A stretch of DNA of 64,000 bases, from contig JAJEKV010000190.1 in NCBI GenBank assembly GCA_021234155.1, forward strand, positions 54,044-118,043, given 5' to 3'. This DNA is from Isoetes taiwanensis. Lineage: Eukaryota; Streptophyta; Lycopodiopsida; Isoetales; Isoetaceae. A program made the translations under genes and the position numbers. Below, one piece after another: positions 35,756-45,049 of the stretch. Every line of letters begins with the position of its first letter. Positions within the stretch are counted from its first letter, which is position 1. The notes beneath the pieces were generated by a model. The model saw only the letters and a list, made by a program, of their open reading frames with translations, did not search any database and was not told where the DNA came from.

Positions 35756-37392
35756 TGTGACGCTTCCAGACGCGATACGGTCCCGTGACGATAATCGCAT
35801 CGCCACACGCCGCATTACGCACCCCGACCGACGGTAATGTACCGACGCAGCCAAGGGGTAGCCCCTAGGGGCAACTTGCTAAGAATGTGCATTAGTATTA
35901 ATGTGCACATTTACCAATGTACACATTAATGTGGGCACACATTTCCATGTGGACACTTCATGCCAAGTGGGCCATACCCAAGTGTGCAATTAATGTGCAC
36001 ATTTACCAATGTAATGTGGGCACACATTTCCATGTGGGCACATTTTGCCACCTAGCCATTAAAGGCAGTATCCATTCCCACTATCCCACATGCCTAAAGG
36101 GGATAATTGGAAACCCTAGCCAACCCCATGTCTATTTAAGGAGGGAAACCCTAACTTACCCATTTTTCGCTTTCTAGGGTTTAGAGCTCGCTTTGGCTGC
36201 CTCAAGAGCTAAAACCACCTCCCACTCTCCCGAGAAATTGCACCGCTAGTTTCCCCGATTCGAAAGTGTTTCAAAGAGGGATGGTCAACTCCAGTCGAGG
36301 AGCCACTAAGGATCAGTATTTGGTTAATTAAATAGTCTAAACCTTATTTCACCATAGAATCAGAGGTTTAGCCTATTAAATTGCCCATAGCAGCCTTCTA
36401 GATCTCGAGATACTAGCCTCTAACTAAAGAACCTAACTCTATGATATAGATTAGATATAGTTCTTCGCTTCTTCCGGGATATATATGGATGATGTATCTC
36501 TATGAACTCCTTGTATTGGGAAGGGGGTAGAGACCCTCAAGCTTGGTAGTAGATGCTCCTAGATTAGCCTCTCTAGCACACTATAGATTCGCCCCGGTGG
36601 GCAAGAACCACACCTGGGTTGGGGTGAAGGGGCCGACCGCTAAGAAGGAGGTTCATGTTCCGACTTTGAACCATCCCTCTCCGTGTGTAAGGCCTACCAG
36701 GGATCATAGTGACTAGGTCTAATGGCCTACCACCGAAAGTGTGGGTAGGGCATGGACTCGACACCGAAGTGGTGTACACTTTCCGCTGGTTCACCAGATA
36801 CCCGCAAAGGGGTCTCTAGTCACCTTGAGCCGCATGCATCTCTCGAGGGATCGATCCCTTCCTGCCCCATCGGAACTGGGAGGATGAGACCCAGGAATAG
36901 CCCCTTTGGCTATGCATTCGGCGGGCTACAGTCAGGTCCCGACACTTTTCAGCCTTACTCGCAAAGTGTGCACAAGAGGGGCGGATGGAGGGACAACCCT
37001 ATGCCATGTTCATATGCCGCCTAAATCCATTGCCATGAATTCTCGTCAAGAATGAACTCGAGACCCAAGCCAGCCACCATCCCTCGAAGTCCGAAGTCTT
37101 GGGTAGGACTCCCCATATGTATTGTGCTCACCTTGTTTATGCAGATGTGATGGACCACCCTTTGAGGTGGTTATGTGCTTATGTTATATACTGACATGTA
37201 TGTTTACGCTTCCGCAGCTAGGTAGGCCCCCGAGGGAGCGGGTAAAATGACCCCTTCACTCTTCCCACCGAACCCGGCCATGGTTGCAAAGTGTCATGTG
37301 GAGGGCCCCGGTGACGGGCATGGAGCCGGTATGGGGATGAACTCGGTTGTATACCTCGGAGTGCACCGTGATATGCAGTAGGGGACGCCACA
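35756..37392 (+). repeat. Element A 5' LTR (shared)
   Basis: 1,637 bp from TGTGACG to GACGCCACA. U3 has two tandem blocks built from TGTGCACATTTACCAATGTA and GGGCACACATTTCCATGTGG (about 35,895-35,960 and 35,990-36,045). TCTATTTAAGG at about 36,128-36,138 is the likely TATA box, leaving roughly 1.25 kb of transcribed LTR. Compared with the 3' LTR, long AT-rich runs are identical and indels cluster in GC-rich words. Confidence 0.92.
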
Positions 37393-37412
37393 AAGGTATC
37401 GTGAGCAATGTT
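37393..37412 (+). other. Element A primer-binding site
   Basis: AAGGTATCGTGAGCAATG directly after the LTR. It matches the initiator-Met tRNA type (TGGTATCAGAGC) with a missing T and one or two changes. D has the fuller ATGGTATCGAGGCGATG in the same place. Confidence 0.65.
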
Positions 37413-37597
37413 CTTGGTGACCAAGAGCAAAGCACCCACCATGTTCCCAAGAGCACTAACTTGATAGGGCCCTTAAAACCCTCGAAAAGTGGGAAAAATT
37501 TTTCTCATTTTTGTAGTAGATGCTAAGCTAGTAACAGTTAGAAGTGACTGAAAACATAAAAAGACTGAAATTGGTGAGCCAACTTCCAAAGTAGGAA

Positions 37598-37862
37598 TTC
37601 ACACGTCACTGCCGTGACGTAAAATGAGATTCTCATTTTCGGCCAAGGGCGAACGCAGAGACATTCAAATTTGAAACATACAAAAAGTCATAAATTACGT
37701 AAAAGTAACTTGATAATTCTAATTATGAGTTAAGAATTAGTAAAATTAGCATGTTATATGTGTAGAAAGCATAAAATATAGCAAGAGGGTTCACATGTTC
37801 TTCACACCTCGCCTGTGAAGCAGAAATGAGCTTTTCATTATCTATTCAAGCAACGTGAGACC
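37598..37862 (+). repeat. Upstream hairpin pair of element A
   Basis: Two imperfect stem-loops, at 37,598-37,662 and about 37,798-37,862, roughly 200 bp apart. The first has the perfect inner palindrome AAAATGAGATTCTCATTTT (37,621-37,639) and ends GCGAACGCAGAGAC. The second has GAAATGAGCTTTTCATTA and ends GTGAGACC. They precede the TATA box and ATG of the H3-like ORF, and are matched by a second pair downstream of it. Confidence 0.75.
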
Positions 37863-37938
37863 ATGTTTAAATTTAGGTGTTTTAGATGTTTTAGGCAACC
37901 CAAAAGGTAGTTTGAAGTTTGACCTAAAAATCGACCCC

Positions 37939-37947
37939 TATAAATAG
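37939..37947 (+). promoter_or_regulatory. Internal TATA box before the H3-like ORF
   Basis: TATAAATAG, 104 bp before the ATG at 38,051, followed by a CCTCATTTTT-like stretch. The same arrangement recurs at 39,875 before the next ORF. Confidence 0.6.
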
Positions 37948-38050
37948 ACCTCCTCGACCCCTCATTTTTCGCTGCATCCTGCTTAGAAAAATCTGCTTCC
38001 TTTGCCAAGGCGATCTTCCGCGATAGCTCGGACGGGCGAATCGGCCAAAC

Positions 38051-39298
38051 ATGGCCCGCGACAAAGCGCACCGCCGTAAAGCCTCACGACGCGATCCTAG
38101 CCAAAGGACCCCGGCCTGATTCAGAGGATATTGCAAGAACGCCTTTTCTGGCAAGGCGAATCTTCTTCCAGCGAGGAGGAGGAATCGGACCGGAGCGACC
38201 AAACGGAGGTCATAGAGGAGGAGCGGCCAGACATTATATGGAGCAAATTCTCGAGGAGATCGCAGAGGAGGAGAGGAGAAGCAGGGAGCAACGGGAACAG
38301 ATAGGGCAGCCGACAGTCGAGGAGCAACTCGAGGCTTGGGCCCGTCTGCAGGAGGAGGAGGAGAGAGGGAGGCAGCGGCAGCCGCGGCTTAGCCCTGCCG
38401 AAGAAGCAGACCTCGCGGCCTTCATCAGTAAGTATGAAGACAAGGAGCCACGAGCAGAGGACTAAGAACCGAAGACGCACTCCAACCACAAATGGCGGGT
38501 CAAGAAGAGGAAGGCCAAGAGCATCAAGGCGGGCGCGTAAGAGTCGTTATTGGTAAGCCAGCTGGTCCCGTGATCAATGAACCATCAGGCGAGCAAACCC
38601 CACCTTCTACCGACGACTCGGACGAAGATTACGTCCCCAACACTGAGGGGGCAAGTTCCTCGAAACCCCCAATCGCAGAGAAGGAGGTACCGGAGCCGGT
38701 GGTACCTGATGAGCAGCAGCCTGGACAGCCGCAGAAGCCCCCACCTTTCCCGACGTGGGATAGGGTTAAAGCCCCGCGGCCACAACGGAGGTATACGCGG
38801 ATAGACCCGGCCAAGGTCTATCAAGAAGATTAAGGAGCACAATGCCTATATGGCTGGCGGGGAGGCATACAATGCTTATTACCGCTAAAGACAGTGGTAA
38901 CGGACAATTGAAGGCGGACACCCGACGAGGAGTCAGACCCTGAAACCGCCACCACCAAAGCCCAAGCCTCCCAGAGCACCAGGGAAGAAGCGGACCAAGA
39001 GCAAGCAGAAGGAGCAGAGGGCCCTCAAGGAAATCCGGCACTTCCGCAGAAGTTACGGACTCTTGATCCCTGCACCGCTTTCAACGCTTTGGTCCGAGAA
39101 GTCATGCAGAGTACAACACCTTACACGCGGGTGACCGATGAGATGTTGCCGTGGTTCACAGGAAGCGCAGAGGCTAAAATAGTGCAGATTTTGAAGATTC
39201 AACGCCCGCACCGCGGCACGCCAAGAGGGTCACGCCATGAGGCAGATATATTTTTAGCCGCATTACACATCAAGGAGAACGCCTTTGAACTTTTGTAA
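38051..39298 (+). CDS. Histone H3/CENH3-like protein encoded by element A (broken as read)
   Basis: The ATG at 38,051 opens MARDKAHRRKAS, resembling the H3/CENH3 start (MARTK...). A long acidic and Pro-rich segment follows: RRSREQREQIGQPTVEEQLE near 38,300, DDSDEDYVPNTEG near 38,620, and a basic run GKKRTKSKQKEQ near 38,985. The C-terminal histone fold reads ALKEIRHF (39,021-39,044, alpha-N), LLIPA (about 39,060-39,074), LVREV (39,089-39,103, alpha-1), SAEAKIVQIL (alpha-2), and HEADIFLAALHIKENAFELL to TAA 39,296-39,298 (alpha-3). Plant CENH3 typically has ALREIRHFQ and LLIPA where canonical H3 has REIRKYQ and LLIRK, so A is nearer CENH3. At least three frameshifts are needed. The protein would be about 415 residues, three times normal H3. 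An alternative frame across 38,925-39,090 is also open, but gives no H3 match. Confidence 0.82.
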
Positions 39299-39427
39299 AT
39301 AATGAAAATTTTGTTAATATAAGGAATTTTTGTGTAAATAATGAGTCCAATCTTGTTTAATTAAGTTAAGATATCGATTTCGATTTTATTTTGGTTAAAT
39401 TGGAGTTTTGAGCAAAATTGAGACGAT

Positions 39428-39692
39428 GTCTCACACGTCGCCACAGACGTAAAAATGAGATTCTCATTTTCGGCCGGGCAACGCGGTGAGACCATGCCCA
39501 AAATGCCCAAAACCGCCTCCAAATCGACTAAATAAGGGGTCAATTCTGCCTAACTCGGGCGAAGTTTAGTAGAATTACAGCCTTAGATTATCCAAATTGA
39601 TTAAGTTTAGCCATTTAGAACTCCATAGTCTCACACGCCGCCACCAGACAGAAATGAGCTTTTCATTATCTGGCCCGGCGCAACGCAGAGAC
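39428..39692 (+). repeat. Downstream hairpin pair of element A
   Basis: Copy one (39,428-39,492) has arms GTCTCAC / GTGAGAC and the perfect inner palindrome AAAATGAGATTCTCATTTT (39,452-39,470). Copy two (39,628-39,692) has GTCTCAC at its start, AATGAGCTTTTCATT in the loop, and GAGAC at its end. The 200-bp spacing matches the upstream pair and the pairs in C and D. Confidence 0.75.
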
Positions 39693-39874
39693 CTCCTCGC
39701 CCATTTTCTTCACCAAATGATCTCCAAATTGTTGCAATAGGTTCATTAGTCCATCTTAGCATGCTCAAACCCTAGAAGTAGTCTTCAAACCCCCAATTGC
39801 ACCCTTTAATAGATCGTAATCACCCAATCTCAGTAAAGTCTAGGTCATCCAAAAATTAGGGTTTTTCCCTTTTC

Positions 39875-39883
39875 TATAAATAG
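39875..39883 (+). promoter_or_regulatory. Internal TATA box before the second ORF
   Basis: TATAAATAG in TTCTATAAATAGGTCCC, 114 bp before the ATG at 39,997. D has the same box before its second ORF. Confidence 0.6.
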
Positions 39884-39996
39884 GTCCCCCATTTCTCATT
39901 TAGCACCCTGCAAGTTTGCTCTCCACTGCTTAGGCGATCTTTCAGCTCCCTGAGGTGCTTCTGCATCCGCTTGATATTCCCTTCTTCGCTAGATCA

Positions 39997-41480
39997 ATGG
40001 CCACCGCCGACTTCAGCGATGGTACAAATAGCCAAAGGCCCATGTCGCCGAGGCGGATGTCAACGACATCTTCCAAGTCTTTGGGAAAGAAATTGATATC
40101 CAAGTTACGCTAAATGCAACCCCAAAGATATAGGCAAGTGTTAGCAGAGTTTCAAGCTAGGGTAGGACCCTCCCTTGTTCAGTTCCCCCTGCATAGGATA
40201 TTTCGCTCCCTCCATCCCTTCATGTACTTTGGGCTATGTCCCCAACATCGCCAAGTACTTAACTAACAAGGCGCAGAGGGTTACCAGACTACATGGTCCC
40301 GACAGCCAACAGACCAAGTAGTTCTCTTACACCGCCGCTTTAGCTATTTTCCTATCCCACCGCGTTCCGAAACCCAATGGGGCAACCCCTATCCCTCCGA
40401 TGGAGGCGGACCCCATAGCAGTCCAAGCCGAAGAGCGATGCTTTTGGCAAGACAAAGAAGAGCAAGAAGGAAGGGAAGAAGAAGAGGAGTCTGGACGCAT
40501 CTAAGAGTACACCGAGCTAGACTCGAAGAGGAACGGCGACATAGCGTAATAGGAGCTGGTCAACTTCGAAAGCGAGCCGCGCATCTATCGTAGTTGTTCT
40601 CCCACTTGGGCTAGGCATCACAAGCCTAGCCCCTATCATCATCAACGAGAGGAGTATCTACTCCTCACCACATCCGTAACCTCCCCGAATGTAGGGAGAG
40701 GGAGTCCGATTGATGAACTGCTTCCACCAACCGCGGCAGACCGACATGGACGACTTCATCGCCCCGGGGAGTCTCGACTTCCCGCCTCAAGTCGTGGAAG
40801 CCGACACCTACTTAGGGAAAGCGACTTCCGGCATCCAAGCATACAAGAAAGATAAGGCGTGCTATGGAGACCAGAGACCGCCATCCGAAGAAGAGTTCCT
40901 CGCCATCCGTGAATGGATGGGGATCAAAGGCAAGACCACTAGCATCCCGATGCCGAGTCCTCGACACCACCTCCCCGCAAGAGGAGAGAAGAATCGACCA
41001 GCGTAGTCGACTCCACAATCAAGATTACCGAGCTCACCGAGATAGAGGTCGCATTTAATATGCATAGCATAGAGCAGAGGCCAAACAAGTGGGGAATCAT
41101 CCATGACCCACAACGACAAAGTCACCGAGGTACTACCGCCATCGCCGCTAGACGGAGAATAGCGTGGTACACCGCAAATTCAGCCCTAGGGGTGAGGAAG
41201 GAGTGTTCATGCCGATTGCACTCTCGCTTCTAAGCAGCACACCCGAATAGCCGCAAATGTCGACTATCCCAGAGAGCAATGGCACTTGACCTTCTTCGAC
41301 TTCATACCCCATCGACGCCAAAGAGATTAGCTGCGGTCGCGCCCTCACATCCGACCGCAGAGTGGAAGACTTGGCGCAGAGCCTTGCCTGCGCTCGCCAA
41401 GCCGCCTTCGTGAACTCATTCGGTGGGAACGGCCCAAGTTAAGAAGTTCCTTGAGGATAACCCATCTTACCGGCGATTTC
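39997..41480 (+). CDS. Element A second ORF, unknown product (broken as read)
   Basis: The ATG at 39,997 opens MATADFSDGTNSQRPMSPRR. Reading continues across shifted frames: FGKEIDIQVTLNATPK near 40,080-40,130, VLAEFQARVGPSLVQFPLHR near 40,140-40,195, then a Lys/Arg/Glu-rich stretch (40,440-40,500). A later frame at 40,710-41,006 contains MDDFIAPGSLDFPPQVVEAD and EEEFLAIREWMG. A third part near 41,260-41,420 precedes gag. I do not recognise a domain in any of them. The ORF has its own TATA box and hairpin pair, like the H3-like ORF, so it may be a partner protein. Total coding capacity is about 490 codons if frameshifts are ignored. The end is uncertain. Confidence 0.45.
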
Positions 41481-41710
41481 AAGATTAGTTAGACTCTTGA
41501 TCCCGGAGACTTTTTGTACCAAAATATTATATAATATAAATATAATTTCTTGTTGCACTTCAAATGCTTTGTTGATGTAATTTGTGTCCCCAACTATACC
41601 AACAAACATAATAATGCAAGAGAACAAGCTAAAACTAACTATATAGCCATGAACTACTTGTGTATGCAGCTAGAGGCCTAGGCTCAGGGGAACGACAATG
41701 CCGAGACCAT

Positions 41711-42960
41711 ATGGAAGAACAGAGTCCACCCAGGCCACCCCCAGCAAGGAACCTGTTCGAGGAATTTGGACCCATAACCCCATAAGAGGAAATATCACAT
41801 ATGAGAACGGACTTGGAGCAGATAAAGGCTTTGCTGGCCGCACAAGCAGGAGCGGGGTCGGTGGGCAACGCTCAGTTGCCTCAAGCATCAGCTCGGAAAA
41901 CGGGAAGGGACAAGAAGAGGAGCAAGAGAAGGAGGTCCTCCAGCTCGGAATCCTCCGACTCAAGTTCAGATTCAGACTCCGACTCCGAGGAAGACGAAGA
42001 GCAGACCCAGGACCGAACAGATGGAAGGCAGAGGAACACTGCAGATGCAAGGCGGAGGGACGCCATAGAGGGACGACAAAGGGACACCAGGGCCTCTGAC
42101 TACCAGAAGAAGGTAGATTCTCGCGACCGGCAATGTATGGAAGGTCTCTGAATCGAACAGCCTTCTGGGAGAACAGTCGATTAGAAGCAGAGGCATGGCT
42201 GGACGAAATGAGTGAGTACGGCAATGCTTATGGCATGAAGGATAAAGACAAAGGCAGAGTGGCAACAGCCAACTTGAAAGGAGCCGCACGGATTTGGTGG
42301 AAGGGTTATGCAAAGGCACATGGCTTAAGCAGGGATGCTTGTAAGTTCAGAAAGTTTGCTAAAGCCTTCAAGCCATTACGTCCCCAAGGGAGCACAAGTC
42401 CAAAGATGATGCAAAAGAAGTTCTACAAAGTTGCAACAGGGAAACAAATCAGTCCGAAATACACAGAGGAATTCATGAGGCTAAGACTTTATGTGCCAAA
42501 GGGCTTAAAAACATGCGGTAGAGAGCTACATTGAGGGCCTCTAATGAGGAGATCCGCAAGCTTGTAAGGGCAATAAATCCTAAGACAAGATCGTGGCAGA
42601 GTCCAAGGCAATAAGCTTGCAAGGAACAGACCTCGTAATAGCGGGCGAGGCAGCAAAGATTACCGTGATAAAGGCAAGGCAACAGGGAGTTATAGCCCTA
42701 GGGCAAACCACCCAGTCCAAATTAGAGCCCCATATGGTGGCAAACTGTGGGAACAAAGCAGAGAAGAAGCAGTGTCCTTCAAGGACAAGCTGTGAGGGGT
42801 CAAACTACTCCAAAGAAGTGCGATCCTTTTTGCAGCTATGCCCAAGGAAAAGAGACAGAGTGCATAGAAAAAGCAGCTTTTGCTTCGTGTGCTTCCAACC
42901 AAAGCATAGGACAAAATAACTGCCCCTTACGCCATGAGTGCAAAGACTAGGAGTTGGGAG
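41711..42960 (+). CDS. Element A Gag with CCHC zinc knuckle (broken as read)
   Basis: Start chosen at 41,711 (MEEQSPPRPPPARNLFEEFG). After one in-frame stop come MRTDLEQIKALLAAQAGAG and a basic, then Ser/Asp-rich, acidic stretch (41,900-42,010). The capsid-like domain spans 42,133-42,534, with WLDEMSEYGNAYGMKDKDKG, ANLKGAARIWWKGYAKAHGL and YTEEFMRLRLYVPKGLK. INPKT near 42,575 matches D. CFVCFQPKHRTK at about 42,880-42,918, followed in the next frame by CPLRHEC, forms a CX2CX4HX4C knuckle for RNA binding. Gag builds the cytoplasmic particle. There is no RNA signal to explain how ribosomes reach gag past two upstream ORFs; splicing or a second transcript is implied. Confidence 0.88.
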
Positions 42961-43015
42961 ATTGGGACACTCATTCGACGACGACGGGCGAGGAAGGCGA
43001 CTACATCTGTGGTGA

Positions 43016-43615
43016 GTGTCACATCTTGCCGCAATAGATACAGAAAAGCAGAGAGCCAAGATAAAAGTAATTTCCACGAGAGGGAAGGCCAAGACCAAGT
43101 CCTTCATAGTCTTGATAGACTCAGGAAGTAGCCATAACTTTGCATCCCCCAGAATGGTTCAAATGTTGAAGTTGAAACCACTAAAGTCAAAGCCAAGGCC
43201 CGTTATCTTAGCAAGTGGAGCAATAAGGCAGACGGCAGGCAAGAGAATTAACTTCGACATCGGCTTGCCAGGGATTAATATCCAGATGGGGGCAGAAGTA
43301 ATGGGCATTGTCAAGTATGACCTGATCATAGGAATGGAGTATCTTGGGCCAGCAGGAGCCATTATTGATTGTGGAAAGCGGAAGGTGACTTTCCCAACAC
43401 CCGACGGCAAGATCATTGAGATCACAGGTAAAGAAGTTGTTCCCATCATGCAGTGTATGTCTTCTAAACGGCTGCTCAAGTGCATCAAGAGCGAGCAGGT
43501 AGCATACATCTTCAAGCTTGAGATTGATGAACCAGAGTCAGGAGAAAGCAAAGAAGACAAGGTGCTCAGCAAGTTGTCGAAGCAAATAGCTAAGCTGATC
43601 ACGGAGTTCCAATGA
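43016..43615 (+). CDS. Element A aspartic protease
   Basis: This 199-codon frame is open throughout. TKSFIVLIDSGSSHNFASPR (about residues 27-46) holds the DSG active site. ASGAIRQTAGKRINFDIGLP and YDLIIGMEYLGPAGAIIDCG follow in the order of a retropepsin from a Ty3/gypsy Pol. The MSHLAAIDTEKQRAK start is simply the first ATG; in the family the protease is part of a Gag-Pol or Pol polyprotein, so this is a domain, not a free protein. The tail (residues about 150-199, rich in Lys/Glu) links to RT. Confidence 0.92.
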   Translation: MSHLAAIDTEKQRAKIKVISTRGKAKTKSFIVLIDSGSSHNFASPRMVQMLKLKPLKSKPRPVILASGAIRQTAGKRINFDIGLPGINIQMGAEVMGIVKYDLIIGMEYLGPAGAIIDCGKRKVTFPTPDGKIIEITGKEVVPIMQCMSSKRLLKCIKSEQVAYIFKLEIDEPESGESKEDKVLSKLSKQIAKLITEFQ

Positions 43616-44945
43616 TCTCTTTCCGTGATGAGATCAAACAGCCTTCCTCCTTATGGGGAGTCGAAAGTGAGATAGCACTCGAACCGAACGGTTTACAAGT
43701 AAGGCTCCATACAATGACGACGACGCCAGGAGCTGACGGAGCTAAAGAAGCAATTGCAGGAGTTGCTCGACCTAGGCTTCATTAGACCTAGCGTCTCGCC
43801 GTTCGGAGCGCCCATCCTGTTTGTTAAGAAGAAGGATGGCAGTTTAAGGATGTGCATAGACTATAGGCGCTGAACAAGCACACCATTAAGAATAAGTATG
43901 CGCCCCCCGTGCATCGATGATTTGATGGATCAGCTCCAAGGTGCAAAGGTCTTCCAAAAATCGACTTAAAGTCGCTATCATCGATCGATAAAGGAAGAAG
44001 ATATCCACAAGACCGCCTTCAACGCGTATGGGGCATTATGAGTTCACTGGATGCCTTCGCTTATCGAATGCCCCCGCTGACGCTCATGAGGCTCATCAAC
44101 CATACATCTTCGTGGAGTTCTTAGACACCTTTGTGATTGTATTCTTTGATGACATTTTGGTATATAGCATCCCTTTGAAGAGCACGCATAACACTTAAGG
44201 AGAGTGCTAGAGAAGTTGAGGAGGCACCAGCTTGTACGCCAAGTTGTCGGGCGTCACTTCGCAAAGGGAAGGTGGAATACCCGGGTCATGTGATCTCAAA
44301 GAGAAAGGAATCCTCGACGATCCTCGCCAAGATTGAAGCCGCTATTCAAAGGGTCGGCCAAGAATGTGCATGAAGTCGGGTTTTCTACTAGCAGGTACTA
44401 CAGAAGTTCAGAAAAGAACTTTGTTAAGATAGCGCCCCGCTAATGTAATTTGACGAGGGCGGAGAAGGTGAAAGATTGGGCGCAGCATTGGCACAAGAAA
44501 GCCCAAGTGTGGTTTGAATTGTTGAAGGAAGCTTTAACAACAGCCCCAAATTCCCAACCCCCGCTGACCCGCAGAAAGATAAGCTTGTAGCGATAGACGC
44601 GAAAAAGATAGCTACAAAAAGCAAAGGCTCATGCAAGAAGAGCGGTGGTAGCGCATGATTCCGTGAAGATGAACGACGCCGAACGCTGCCACCCCACCCA
44701 CGATCAGGAATTGCTTGCGTTGTCGTGGCATTAAGAATTTGAGGCACTATCTTTTGGGAAGGAAGTTCCAACTTGATACGTACCATCGAGCCTCCAAAGA
44801 TATATTCACGCAACCACACCTCAACCCGAGGCGAGAAGGTGGATGGAGTTCCTTGAAGAGTATGACTTTGATATAGTCTACAAGCCGTGGAAGCTCATCG
44901 TGGTAGCGGATGCGCTTTCAAGGCATCCCCGACAACTAGAGTGCA
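43616..44945 (+). pseudogene. Element A reverse transcriptase and RNase H
   Basis: In shifted frames: [20 protein letters not shown] then [12 protein letters not shown] (43,770-43,865), [29 protein letters not shown] and KIDLKS (43,910-43,975, first catalytic Asp), TLMRLINH, then IVFFDDILVYS (about 44,138-44,170, catalytic DD). RNase H: KLVAIDAKKIA (about 44,583-44,615), DQELLALSW (about 44,700-44,730), and VDGVP...YDFDIVYKPWKLIVVADALS (44,860-44,920), whose final Asp-Ala-Leu-Ser is the usual Ty3 RNase H end. Many 1-2 bp breaks, mostly beside GC-rich words. Confidence 0.88.
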
Positions 44946-45049
44946 TTGTAATGCAATTTCGACGCCTCCAAATACTTTGGTAAGAAGATTGAAGAGTCCT
45001 TGCCAACGGACGTGGATTTCAAGGAAGTATGGGCAAGCCTCTAGGGAGG

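Noticed and set aside
41670-42224. 184-codon minus-strand frame
   Set aside because: Antisense shadow of gag; its Ser/Leu-rich content mirrors the Ser/Asp-rich gag coding strand.
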